NCBI GenBank assembly: GCA_003023745.1 | Contig: PXYV01000002.1 | Coordinates: forward strand, 94,087 to 158,086 | Length of the DNA: 64,000 nt | Source of the DNA: Sulfobacillus acidophilus | GTDB lineage: Bacteria > Bacillota > Sulfobacillia > Sulfobacillales > Sulfobacillaceae | Direction: 5' to 3' | Shown: one piece after another, positions 16,062 through 24,986 of the stretch | Layout: each line of letters opens with the position of its first letter | Position numbering within the stretch: the stretch's first letter is position 1 | Program-made: the position numbers and the translations under genes | Notes under the pieces: model-generated | Told to the model about the DNA's origin: nothing | Databases searched by the model: none | What the model saw: only the letters and a program-made list of their open reading frames with translations

Positions 16062-16458
16062 CAAAATCTCCTCCTTTCGCATTGGTTTCGGTTTCTTGCT
16101 CCAATTTCATTATCCGTGCACAAATGTCGGTAACCTATGGCTATTCGTTCCTCTGGTAAGGACCATTGGATCCGCATACCAACGCCAATGGACTTACCTC
16201 AACAGGGGGGTGCAATGAGCGATTGTGGTGGGGCATATGCCATGTGGTGAGGTGTTAGTGTGGGTGATCACAGAGACGACCTAACGGGTGACCTGGAAGT
16301 TGGCTAGGGACCTTTGTTGAAAAATCGTTCGACATCACTCACGGTTTTTCTTGCACCGACCTAGCCTCTGACGGATGATTATTATAAGAACATTAGTTCT
16401 TGTATATAGGGTAGATGGCCAGACGTAAAATTCTTATAATTAGGGAGTGAACAGACTG
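16062..16458. other. Divergent region between DUF2892 and rpn genes
   Basis: About 400 bases containing the DUF2892 ribosome site and presumably its promoter on one side, and the inverted repeats in front of the rpn gene on the other (see 16381-16440). No other gene is seen. Confidence 0.45.
16381..16440. repeat. 10-bp inverted repeat upstream of rpn gene
   Basis: ATTATAAGAA (16381-16390) and TTCTTATAAT (16431-16440) are perfect inverted copies 40 bases apart. Nested at the left arm is a second palindrome, AAGAAC-ATTA-GTTCTT (16386-16401). The right arm ends about 18 bases before the ATG. An operator or a structured 5' leader controlling the nuclease gene is plausible but unproven. Confidence 0.6.
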
Positions 16459-17409
16459 ATGGAGTTGTTAGATCCTCGAATCGACCTCGTGTTCCGTGGT
16501 ATTTTCGGGGTCGAGCGGAATACCGATTTGTTGTTAGATTTGGTGAACGCGGTGTTTATTGATGCGGAGCAACCACGTGTCTCGCAAATCATGCTCTTAA
16601 ATCCATTTAACTTGCCAGAAAGCGCGAACGAGAAGACTAGCGTGGTCGATATTAAGGCACGCACCGAATCTGGCATGGTAATCGATGTCGAGATGCAAGT
16701 AGCTAATCTGCGGGATATTGTTCCGCGTAGTCTCTATTATCTTAGTCGAATGGTGAGTGATCAGGCGTTCAGTGGCTTTCAGTATCGTGATTTGCGAAAG
16801 ACGGTGGCTATCAACATTTTGGACTTTCGCTATTTCTCGTCTGATCGGGACCATACCGTGTTTCGCTTGCGTGACGATTTAGGAGAGGTGGTCTATCCGG
16901 ATTTGCTGGAGTTGCATTTCCTGGAGTTGCCGAAATTTGACATCAATAAGTGGGAATATACCCGGCGTTCGCTCTCGCGATGGCTTGCATTTTTCCGACA
17001 CGGCGGTGGCGAGCGCGGAAAGGAGTTCATGATGAATGATCCGATGATCCAAAAGGCTCAAGCGGAACTGGAACGACTGAGCCATGATCCGGCAGCTCGC
17101 GAGGCCTACGAGGCGCGGCTGAAGTGGCTGAACGACTACGTATCGGCTATGGGTCAAGCTCGGGATGAGGGATGGGAGCAAGGCCTTCAGGAAGGCCGCG
17201 AAGAAGGGCGACAAAAAGGGCGCGAAGAAGGGCGCGAAGAAGGCCGAGAAGAAGGGAGACACCAAGGCAGATTAGAGGGGCGAACTGAAGCGATGCGTGA
17301 TGTGGTGCAACGACTGATGATGCAGGGGTGGCAGGCACCACGCATTGCTGAACTCTTGGGGATTTCCGTTGGCGACGTGGAACGGATTAGCTCGATGTCG
17401 TCGGACTGA
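16459..17409 (+). CDS. Rpn-family recombination-promoting nuclease (PD-(D/E)XK)
   Basis: 316 residues from ATG 16459 (AGGGAG 11 bases upstream); a GTG at 16447 is an alternative. The N-terminus (DPRIDLVFRGIFG) and the core VVDIKARTESGMVIDVEMQV carry the PD-(D/E)XK residues (Asp ... Glu-x-Gln) of the Rpn/PDDEXK_2 'transposase-like' nucleases. About residues 230-275 are a Gly-Arg-Glu-Glu repeat tract (GREEGR repeated), highly charged and helical. The last ~40 residues form a helix-turn-helix-like end (APRIAELLGISVGDVERI). Rpn proteins are DNA endonucleases that promote RecA-independent recombination. They often vary in copy number and lie near mobile DNA, as here beside an IS. Confidence 0.85.
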   Translation: MELLDPRIDLVFRGIFGVERNTDLLLDLVNAVFIDAEQPRVSQIMLLNPFNLPESANEKTSVVDIKARTESGMVIDVEMQVANLRDIVPRSLYYLSRMVSDQAFSGFQYRDLRKTVAINILDFRYFSSDRDHTVFRLRDDLGEVVYPDLLELHFLELPKFDINKWEYTRRSLSRWLAFFRHGGGERGKEFMMNDPMIQKAQAELERLSHDPAAREAYEARLKWLNDYVSAMGQARDEGWEQGLQEGREEGRQKGREEGREEGREEGRHQGRLEGRTEAMRDVVQRLMMQGWQAPRIAELLGISVGDVERISSMSSD

Positions 17410-18196
17410 CCCGGTCCAATGCTACCGCGTCAAGCCTGCCGGCCGAACGGCCGCCGATTGCCGCTATCACACCAAAGACCAAACTCTGGGTTTTCCGACC
17501 AGAGCGGCCTGTCCTAGAACATTTCGGTGCCGCTCCGGGATTGTGAATGTGGATGGCATCGGGAAGAGCGGCAAGGGCATGGACTGCCTGCCGTAGTGGT
17601 TATGTTCGAGACCAGAGCAATCGGTTCCGTGGCTGTAGCGCATTAAGATCGATTAACACGGTTCGGCGATGAAATACCGCAGCAGTAGTTTCGGATACTC
17701 GGGGAGCGATTTGCCCCCCGAGTTTTGCTGTGCATTGACATAGCAGGATGACCGGGGAAACTGAATCGATGTGTGCGTAGGGGTTAGTCCGTATACTTGG
17801 ACTGGGTCATTGGATTGGGGAGCACACGGATCATGAAGCCGAATGGTCCAACCGGGGACTGTTGCACCGGACAGCGATTCATAAGTAATACACGGAAATT
17901 TGCCGCCGCAATGTTGACAAGGCCATACCAAGAGGTGAAGGGACGTTTTTGATTCGCCGATCTTAAGAGTTTTGCCGTTTGCGTTACGATGCAATCAGCA
18001 ACCCGGTGGTGAGATAGTCACCGCGAAATCGTCAAAAAATTCCGGCCGGGGTTATTTCGGGCTGCGTATAACATTTGGAAGAGCAGGACAAAATGACACG
18101 AAAGGCATGAACACGTGTAGCCTGTTTGAGTCATAGTGTCGATTCACGTCATGTGATACGATCAACGTTAATTTAACAAAAGGCAGGGATGCAACA
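17410..18196. other. Long gap between rpn and ctaA
   Basis: About 790 bases. A GGCCG-AA-CGGCC hairpin lies near 17440-17455 without a T-run. A leftward 113-codon frame (listed separately) is the only coding candidate. The last ~130 bases must contain the ctaA promoter, which I cannot pinpoint. Confidence 0.4.
17653..17994 (-). CDS. Doubtful hypothetical protein with one CxxC
   Basis: A 113-codon leftward frame starting with TTG 17994, without a clear ribosome site. It contains CQHCGGKFPC, which could be half of a zinc ribbon, but no second cysteine pair at normal spacing. I do not recognise a family. It may be a chance frame in the long gap. Confidence 0.2.
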   Translation of the reverse strand: MHRNANGKTLKIGESKTSLHLLVWPCQHCGGKFPCITYESLSGATVPGWTIRLHDPCAPQSNDPVQVYGLTPTHTSIQFPRSSCYVNAQQNSGGKSLPEYPKLLLRYFIAEPC

Positions 18197-19231
18197 ATGG
18201 CCCTCAATGCCAAGCAATCCATCAATCCACCTTCTCTTGTGTTCAAGGTATTCGCGGTGGTTGCTGCTGTAGGAATGTTAATCATCAATCTGGTGGGATT
18301 CTTGGATGCTCAGACTGATTCGGCACTCGGCTGTGGCAGCGACTGGCCCTTGTGCAATGGCAAGCTGATCCCCTCGTTTACGAATGAGCATGTCATTATC
18401 GAATTTGCTCATCGTGCCTTAGTCGGGGGATTTGCGATCATTGCAGGCATTTTTCTAATTTGGGCCCTCATCGCCTATCGTCAATTTCTCGAAGTCAAGG
18501 TCTTGGCCTGGTTGGGAATTGCGTTCATTCTTATACAGTCGGGATTAGGGGCGTTGGCTGTTCTGTTTGTGAACCCGGTTTCAGTCTTGGCGTTGCATTT
18601 GGGATTTGGGATGCTAGCGATGATCGGTGTGGTTCTATTGGCGATTTTTATGTTCCAGATGGGTGCTAACGCTAAGGGGGATTCTTCTGGATTATCGATG
18701 CGCAACGAACCCATTGGGTCACAAACTCGATATGGAATTCTGGCTGTGTGGCTCTATACTTATATAGCCATTTATTTTGGCTCTTACGTTGCGTTTCGTG
18801 GTGCAGGTGTTGCCTGCCCAACCTGGCCCTTATGTAACGGGAAAGTTTTCCCTGGGTTTAGCGGACTGATCGGTTTGGATTTTATTCATCGTTTGGTCGC
18901 CGTCGGATTGGCTATTTTGGCGGTCTGGCTCGTAATACACTTGCGCAAGGTGAGTCGCTCACGCCCCGATCTGGTCCGCGGTGGCGTGTGGTTTCTCATA
19001 ACAGTTTTGCTGCAAATTGCCACGGGTGCAAATGTGGCTCTAAGCCATCTGGCGACAGGCCCTTATATGCTTCACATTGCTAGTCTGATGCTCTTGTTTA
19101 CGGTGCTTAGTTATTTGGGGTTGCAAGTCATGCCGGGGGGGCAAGCCAGTCGTCAGCCTATACGTCCCGAACGCACGGCGGCCGCTAGAATCTCCAACCG
19201 GCATGGTCGTGGAGTGACAGAGCACTCCTAG
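18197..19231 (+). CDS. ctaA: Haem A synthase CtaA/COX15
   Basis: 344 residues, ATG 18197 with AGGCAGGGA upstream. Eight membrane helices arranged as two four-helix repeats. The conserved histidines are present: FAHRALVGG (helix 2), LALHLGFGM (helix 4), FIHRLVAVG (helix 6) and MLHIASLM (helix 8). The paired loops GCGSDWPLCNG and ACPTWPLCNG are duplicated, each with a cysteine. The enzyme oxidises haem O to haem A for aa3-type oxidases. It stands alone here, without ctaB or oxidase genes. Its presence marks the organism as aerobic. Confidence 0.94.
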   Translation: MALNAKQSINPPSLVFKVFAVVAAVGMLIINLVGFLDAQTDSALGCGSDWPLCNGKLIPSFTNEHVIIEFAHRALVGGFAIIAGIFLIWALIAYRQFLEVKVLAWLGIAFILIQSGLGALAVLFVNPVSVLALHLGFGMLAMIGVVLLAIFMFQMGANAKGDSSGLSMRNEPIGSQTRYGILAVWLYTYIAIYFGSYVAFRGAGVACPTWPLCNGKVFPGFSGLIGLDFIHRLVAVGLAILAVWLVIHLRKVSRSRPDLVRGGVWFLITVLLQIATGANVALSHLATGPYMLHIASLMLLFTVLSYLGLQVMPGGQASRQPIRPERTAAARISNRHGRGVTEHS

Positions 19232-19386
19232 TGGTTGGCGGTCAAGGCTGGTTTTGGTGGTATGCTTGGTTTCGTTAGGCCATTTTCCACAGACGTCTGA
19301 TGTTTGGCTCGCCACCGCGTTTCTAAGGGATAACTCCCTCGTGAGTACGCCACCTTCCCTGGTTTAATCAGGCTGAGGTGGAGCGC

Positions 19387-20787
19387 GTGAAGGTAGTCGT
19401 GTTTGGTGCAGGCTACGTCGGGTTGGTTACGGGCACGGTTTTAGCCTACGTCGGGCACGACGTGACCTTGATCGACGTGCGCAACGAGATCGTCCAAGCA
19501 ATTCAAGCAGGGATTTCGCCTATTTATGAGCCAGGGCTGGATCCTCTTGTGAGGCGGGCGGTGTCCAGTGGTCACCTACGGGCCACGACGGAGAAAACGG
19601 TGGTAGATACCGCAGCGGTTATCTATATTGCGGTAGGGACGCCGCCCCGAGAGTCGGGCGCTCCCAACCTGAGCAGCGTAGAACAGGTCGCACGCACAAT
19701 TGGAGCGACTCTGAAATCGTCCAAACGGCCGGTGATCATTAACAAAGCGACTGTGCCAATTGGGTCGGTGTATTTGGTAGCGGGATGGGTGTCAGAGGAA
19801 GCGCGCGGGCGCCTCATTCCTGGTACGCATTTTGCGGTGGTTTCAAACCCGGAGTTTTTGCGCGAAGGAGTGGCCGTTTACGACAGCTTATACCCGGATC
19901 GCATTGTTGTGGGAACCGAGGACGATTGGGCGAGAGAGCGCGTTCTCGCGCTCTATGCCCCTATCGTGGGCCGTCGATTTGTGCATCCCCCTGGAATTCC
20001 CAAACCCGCGCTGAAAGACTCGCCTGTGCCGGTTGTTAACGTGGATTCCGCCTCCAGTGAAATGATCAAATACGCGGCCAACGCGTTTTTAGCCACAAAA
20101 ATCTCATTTGCGAATGAGATCGCTGCGTTATGTGAATTGGTCGGAGCGGATATTGTCCGGGTCATGGCCGGTGTCGGCATGGATTCCCGCATTGGCGGCC
20201 AGTTTTTGCAGGCGGGAGTCGGATGGGGGGGTAGTTGCTTTGGCAAGGATGTTTCTGCCCTTCTGTACACCGGACGCGAACACCATTACCAATTGGCCCT
20301 GCTAGATGCGGTACACCGAGTCAACGAAGGCCAACGTCTCAAAATGGTCCAACACCTGCGAAATTTGCTTCGGCCGATTAAGGGCCGCAAGGTTGCAATT
20401 TGGGGTTTGGCGTTTAAACCACAGACCGATGATGTGCGGGATGCGCCAGCCTCTACCATCATTCGCGAGTTACTAAAACTAGGCGTCCAAGTGTCGGCTT
20501 ACGATCCGGTGGCCTTAACGAATTTTCGGCGGATGTATCCCGATCTGCACATTCAGTATGTTACTGATCCGATCGCCGCTTTACACGGAGCGGACGCTTT
20601 AATGATTTTGACAGATTGGCACCAATTTCAGCAAATGGACTGGCAGCACGTGGCGCGGGCTCTCAATTATCCGCTTCTCATTGACGGGCGCAATCTGGTC
20701 GACCCTCAGCTGGCTCGGGATGCAGGTTTCATCTATCGCGGGGTGGGCCGGGGGTCGGGGCTGATGGATCCGGCGTTCAATCGGTAG
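19387..20787 (+). CDS. ugd: UDP-glucose 6-dehydrogenase
   Basis: 466 residues from GTG 19387 (GAGG nine bases upstream), giving the standard start VKVVVFGAGYVGLVTG; a GTG at 19378 would add three residues. Rossmann GAGYVG, YEPGLDPLV, GTPPRESGAP, NPEFLREG, the catalytic lysine region NAFLATKISFANE and the catalytic cysteine GGSCFGKDV are all in place, as is the C-terminal UDP-binding domain. It makes UDP-glucuronate from UDP-glucose with two NAD+. It opens the polysaccharide region; a GDP-mannose dehydrogenase role is less likely. Confidence 0.9.
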   Translation: MKVVVFGAGYVGLVTGTVLAYVGHDVTLIDVRNEIVQAIQAGISPIYEPGLDPLVRRAVSSGHLRATTEKTVVDTAAVIYIAVGTPPRESGAPNLSSVEQVARTIGATLKSSKRPVIINKATVPIGSVYLVAGWVSEEARGRLIPGTHFAVVSNPEFLREGVAVYDSLYPDRIVVGTEDDWARERVLALYAPIVGRRFVHPPGIPKPALKDSPVPVVNVDSASSEMIKYAANAFLATKISFANEIAALCELVGADIVRVMAGVGMDSRIGGQFLQAGVGWGGSCFGKDVSALLYTGREHHYQLALLDAVHRVNEGQRLKMVQHLRNLLRPIKGRKVAIWGLAFKPQTDDVRDAPASTIIRELLKLGVQVSAYDPVALTNFRRMYPDLHIQYVTDPIAALHGADALMILTDWHQFQQMDWQHVARALNYPLLIDGRNLVDPQLARDAGFIYRGVGRGSGLMDPAFNR

Positions 20788-21259
20788 CCGCGTCACAAGC
20801 TGTGGAGGTTGGCGCTGTTGACAATGCCGACCGTGTCGTCGTGAGATCGTTGGATTTCACGACACGTTGATGCCTGGTCTAAACACAGGCGTGACCCTGC
20901 CACTGCGCCCGGGAAACGAAACATCATGAACAGCGACCCGCGTTAAGCAAATGCTACGCCATAGTCAGGAAGGCGTCTTGACTCAACGATCGGTCGCCCA
21001 TCGCCGACCCATCGGGCTGGATCGAAGGGTGGATTTTGCGGTGATGTTGACGTCGAGACCAGTTGACCTAATGTGCGCCGATGCGCAGGGGTCGATTTGA
21101 CGGCGTTGCGACCAATATAGGCGATGGGCATCAGAGGGGATAACCCTCCCGTCGTTGCGGGTGGTTTCCCTGTGGTGTATGCGGTCGATGGATCGGAAAA
21201 TAACGGCGAAGACATTTGAGGTTCGAGGGCGATGGCTCCGTTTTGTGTGGAGGATGAGA
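20788..21259. other. Gap after ugd with hairpins
   Basis: About 470 bases. CGTGTCGT and ACGACACG (near 20837-20870) form an 8-bp inverted repeat that could end the ugd transcript, and GCCTG/CAGGC follows, but neither has a T-run. No gene is seen before the DUF1616 start. Confidence 0.4.
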
Positions 21260-22126
21260 ATGGCGGAACCGTACACTGCATCACCGGAAAGAAGCCAAAA
21301 TACACAATCCCAACGCTCAGTACAGGCGCCCTATTTTTGGGGGACCAGTTTGAGCGTGCTCTTTCTTGTGCAAGCGGTGCCTAATATGTCGTCGTTCGTG
21401 ATCCTGCACATCATATTTATCATCGTATCCTTCTCAGTGATTTTGATCGTGCCAGGTGCATTTGTCGTAGGACTGCTCATCCCGACGAATATTGTGGTAT
21501 CGCCGTTGGGACTCTTTGGACTGTCCAGTATCGCCAGTCTTTTCGTGAGTTTGACGGTCGGCTATGTGCTGTCGTCCTACCGCCTCTTAGATGCTCATTG
21601 GTTGTTTTTGGGTGTCGGGTCAATCTCGGTAATTCTAGTACTGGCCACCTGGCGGGTGCGCGGACCGAACTTTTGGCTATGCAAACTCAAGACAAAACGT
21701 CCGCAGCAGTGGATCATGCGCCCCACATGGTCTAGCCTGACCATGATCGTGGTGACGCTTACGCTGTTTGTTTTGGCTGTTGTGACAAGCGTTCAATCAG
21801 ATTATAGGGTCTATCCTAGCGTGTATTTAGCCAACCGTCAGGGTCATCTTTCGGGATATCCGATGCAATTGCAGAGGGGACAGACTGAGGTTGTGGTGCT
21901 GCATGTGGATAACGCAGGAGGACGGGACGGCGCATATACGGTGAAAGAGCGTGATAACGGTCGCATTCTCTGGTCGTTACGTACGGTAGTTGCCGGCAAT
22001 AAGGCTTGGGCGCATCCACTCAGGTTACCAACAACAGCTCTTGGCCTGAATCGCGTGCACGTGCTTGTGGTGCAAAGGGGCAGATTGATCGCGAATTTAC
22101 ATATTACATATCGTGTCCGCGGGTGA
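21260..22126 (+). CDS. DUF1616-like membrane protein
   Basis: 288 residues from ATG 21260, chosen because GGAGG lies a few bases upstream. Four or five membrane helices occupy residues ~25-175. An extracellular beta-rich domain of ~110 residues follows (VVVLHVDNAGGRDGAYTVKERDNG ... NRVHVLVVQRG). That layout matches DUF1616 proteins, whose outer domain resembles CARDB/Ig folds. The function is unknown; such genes commonly accompany surface glycan synthesis, as here, 28 bases before a glycosyltransferase. Confidence 0.65.
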   Translation: MAEPYTASPERSQNTQSQRSVQAPYFWGTSLSVLFLVQAVPNMSSFVILHIIFIIVSFSVILIVPGAFVVGLLIPTNIVVSPLGLFGLSSIASLFVSLTVGYVLSSYRLLDAHWLFLGVGSISVILVLATWRVRGPNFWLCKLKTKRPQQWIMRPTWSSLTMIVVTLTLFVLAVVTSVQSDYRVYPSVYLANRQGHLSGYPMQLQRGQTEVVVLHVDNAGGRDGAYTVKERDNGRILWSLRTVVAGNKAWAHPLRLPTTALGLNRVHVLVVQRGRLIANLHITYRVRG

Positions 22127-22154
22127 CCCCGAAATTTCGCGTTATAGGTGACAT

Positions 22155-23312
22155 ATGAATATATTATGGATCCCTCACGCGCCGTGGCATGTACCCCAGC
22201 GTGAACATTATCTGTTGCAGGCACTTGCCCAAACATATCATGTTGTTGCCACAGATTGGGACACTGACTTTCGTCGCCTGGCTGACTACGTCAGTTCTCG
22301 TTATGTCCGTAATTTTATTCCCACACATTTTCACGACCGGGGAGTCACCGTATATCATGCTCCCCGCGTGAGCCCCGCCCTGTATTTTACCGCCGTGCGC
22401 CGGTACAACGATCGACTCTATCAGCACACTTTAGCGCATATTGTTCGCAAACATCAGATTGACTGGGTGATTGGCTCCTTTGTGGTGCCGTATCAGGATT
22501 TGGGCGTTCCGGTGAGTATCGATGTCGGCGATGATAATGTCGCATATTGGCTGGAAGGGGGTGGACCATCGGATTATGCTCGAGAAATTCAAATCAATGA
22601 AGACTCATGGATACGCGCCAGTCAGCACGTGACGGTCGTCTCGAACGTGTTGCGTGAACGCCTGCAGTCCCGGATCCCTCGAACAACACCAGTGACGGTC
22701 ATTCCCAATGGCGTGGACTTGAAAACCTACGTTCCGGTCCGTGATCGGGGGCCAGTGAAGCGGGCATTGGGGCTCAATCCTAGTCACCACTACATTGCGT
22801 GCATCGGCAGCCTGAATCGTGTCAATGAAATGAAGCGCCTTTTAGCCCTGGCTCGCCGAATTCAAACGGAGCCTTCGGTGAGCTTAGTACTTGTCGGGAC
22901 CGGAGCCATGATCCCGGTTTTGCGCGCCCAAATTGACAAGGAGCGACTTCAGCGTGTGATATTGGCGGGGTTTCAAACCGACGTGCGTCTTTTGCAGTAT
23001 TTTCAGGCGTGCGAAGTGGGATTGTGCCCCTATCGCGTAACTCCAGGCCTTCAGGCAGCGGCGCCGCTACGCCTTTTACAATACTCCGCTGTCGGGGCCA
23101 CTGTCGTCATTCCGGTTCTTGAGGAAGTCCAGAAGATGGGCTTTAGCAATGTCTTGTTTTGCCACGATTCCGACGACAATTTTGTTGAGACCGCCATTCA
23201 GGCCCTAGATGTGCCTGGCCACGTGCCCCCTAATATTAATGCGTATGATTGGGGCCATTTAGCGAACGAATTGGCCGAAGTCCTATTGCCGAAGGACTTG
23301 CGCCAGAGATAG
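22155..23312 (+). CDS. Glycosyltransferase, GT4-like (GT-B fold)
   Basis: 385 residues, ATG 22155. The second half is the GT-B donor domain: TVIPNGVDLKTYVPV, IGSLNRVNEMKRLLALAR, LVLVGTGA, ILAGFQTDVRLLQYFQACEVGLCPY. The usual E-x7-E motif is weak (APLRLLQYSAVGATVVIPVLEEV), so donor specificity is uncertain. Soluble cytosolic enzyme probably acting at the membrane face. It follows the DUF1616 gene closely and is probably cotranscribed. Confidence 0.8.
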   Translation: MNILWIPHAPWHVPQREHYLLQALAQTYHVVATDWDTDFRRLADYVSSRYVRNFIPTHFHDRGVTVYHAPRVSPALYFTAVRRYNDRLYQHTLAHIVRKHQIDWVIGSFVVPYQDLGVPVSIDVGDDNVAYWLEGGGPSDYAREIQINEDSWIRASQHVTVVSNVLRERLQSRIPRTTPVTVIPNGVDLKTYVPVRDRGPVKRALGLNPSHHYIACIGSLNRVNEMKRLLALARRIQTEPSVSLVLVGTGAMIPVLRAQIDKERLQRVILAGFQTDVRLLQYFQACEVGLCPYRVTPGLQAAAPLRLLQYSAVGATVVIPVLEEVQKMGFSNVLFCHDSDDNFVETAIQALDVPGHVPPNINAYDWGHLANELAEVLLPKDLRQR

Positions 23313-23393
23313 CAGTGTTCATTGAGGGCCAGAACTGGGGTTGCACGATTGCGAGCATCGTTGCGGGTGTCGATAGTATCCGTATGACACGAC

Positions 23394-24986
23394 TTAAGGG
23401 GTCACCTCAAATGGTGAACGAGGGATCGCGGAGAATATTTTAGCCTGACCATTAGAATAGACTAGGTTCTGGCGATTAAAGTCAGGGAGCGGATCTTTCA
23501 GTTCGATCGCATCCGCTACGATGTTGGGCGACCATAGCCACAAGGAATATCGCGGCAGTGACGGGATCCCTCCGCCGGACACGTACCAAGGGTCATTTTT
23601 GGGCCACCAGGTCGCGGCTACATTTCGCAGGCGTTCATCGGGTCCCGCCCACAGGTATTGTGGTCCTTGGCGATGGCGGAGATAGAATAGGACGGCTTGT
23701 TTTTCTGCGGACGAGTAAAAGAGCCACTGGTTGGAGATGGCGGGATCGAGTGTGGTTTCGAGGATGCTCATCGTCAAAAACAGGCCCATGAAGACGATGG
23801 CTAAAAGGTTCAGAGTTTTTGCCAGGTGGTTTTGCCGATACAGCGACGGTACGATCCGACTAATTCCCAAGGCCACGAAAGGCACTGCAAAGAGGGCGAA
23901 GTAAGTAAAATTCCGCACTTCCAGATTGTTCCCGGCGGCTAGTCCAGTCAAGTCCACTGGCACTGCGACAAAGACCAATGCGGCGATGGCTGCATAAAAG
24001 CTCAACATGACAAGCCAAGGAAGGGAAAGGGGTGTACGGCGACGAAATGGAACCCAGATCATGAGTACCCATGCCAAAAAGGACGCAGTAATGGTGATCC
24101 AGCGAAAGGCCGAAGTGGTCAGATAGACAGGCACACTGACCCACTGTTCGGCAGGGGCACTGAGGGGATTGCTCGACGCCTTTTGGGTCAGAAACAAGAC
24201 TCTCAGCTTCTGCAAGGTTAACAACAGGAGGTGGGCGTCTGACCGGGCTGGGGGAAAGACGAGCCAGACGTCAACCACGATAATGACTAAAGAAATAATG
24301 ATGAGGCGAAATACCGGGGTGAGCGCAGCGGCTTTGGGGAATCCCGTGCGCCAGGCGAACAGGCTGCCGCTAATTAGATAGGCGACTAAACCCCAAATAA
24401 TCATGATGGTGAAATAATCGTTCACGATGACATTGAGAGTCATGCACATATAAAAGATGACTTCCCATGTGAACCGGTCTGTCAGCGTTGCGCTCTTGAG
24501 GAAACGCACCAGTGCCCAAGCTCCAGCTAGAATAAGGACGATGGTGAGTTTCTCGTGATTTCCGCGCAAGAGCGTGAACATGATGTTGGGAACCATCACC
24601 ATGAGTAAGACGGAAAGCTCTGATAGGGCGATATGTTCTGTAAGCTCTACATAAGTGACCAGAGCCATCACGAAGACGAATGTGACGCCAAGGAAAGGGA
24701 GAATGGTGGTGTTAATAAATCCTGCCGGAAGGTGGGTTGTCAGTTGCATGATCGCGAGCCACAACTGGTAGCCAAATCCATGGGGATATTGCGTCGGGAA
24801 GATGATGGTGTGATCACGCGCGGTTAAAATGGCATCATGGGTGAAAATGGCGGTATCGTTTTCGGTCCACAATCCGCGGTATCGGATGATTAAGTAGGCC
24901 GCATAGAACAAGCCTAAGCTCAGAACAAGCCCGAAACTTGGCTTAAACCGCATTTTCGCACGCGCAGGTCTTACTGTTGTGTCCAC
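23394..24986 (-). CDS. Polytopic membrane protein, GT-C glycosyltransferase-like
   Basis: 530 residues from GTG 24986: GGAGG lies eight bases upstream, and the frame upstream of it is antisense noise. About 11 membrane helices. The first outer loop has WTENDTAIFTHDAILTARD followed by YPHGFGYQLW. An acidic residue after helix 1 and a His/Tyr-rich loop are typical of GT-C enzymes that use lipid-phosphate sugars. A periplasm-side C-terminal domain of ~100 residues follows (QYLWAGPDERLRNVAATWW). It overlaps the preceding exported-protein gene by 16 bases, so the two are coupled. Exact substrate unknown; a Wzy-like polymerase is an alternative. Confidence 0.65.
   Translation of the reverse strand: MDTTVRPARAKMRFKPSFGLVLSLGLFYAAYLIIRYRGLWTENDTAIFTHDAILTARDHTIIFPTQYPHGFGYQLWLAIMQLTTHLPAGFINTTILPFLGVTFVFVMALVTYVELTEHIALSELSVLLMVMVPNIMFTLLRGNHEKLTIVLILAGAWALVRFLKSATLTDRFTWEVIFYMCMTLNVIVNDYFTIMIIWGLVAYLISGSLFAWRTGFPKAAALTPVFRLIIISLVIIVVDVWLVFPPARSDAHLLLLTLQKLRVLFLTQKASSNPLSAPAEQWVSVPVYLTTSAFRWITITASFLAWVLMIWVPFRRRTPLSLPWLVMLSFYAAIAALVFVAVPVDLTGLAAGNNLEVRNFTYFALFAVPFVALGISRIVPSLYRQNHLAKTLNLLAIVFMGLFLTMSILETTLDPAISNQWLFYSSAEKQAVLFYLRHRQGPQYLWAGPDERLRNVAATWWPKNDPWYVSGGGIPSLPRYSLWLWSPNIVADAIELKDPLPDFNRQNLVYSNGQAKIFSAIPRSPFEVTP

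Noticed and set aside
17180..17285. Tandem GAAGAAGGGCGC-type DNA repeat, considered as a CRISPR or satellite
   Set aside because: It lies in frame within the Rpn gene and encodes the GREEGR protein repeat; there are no unique spacers.
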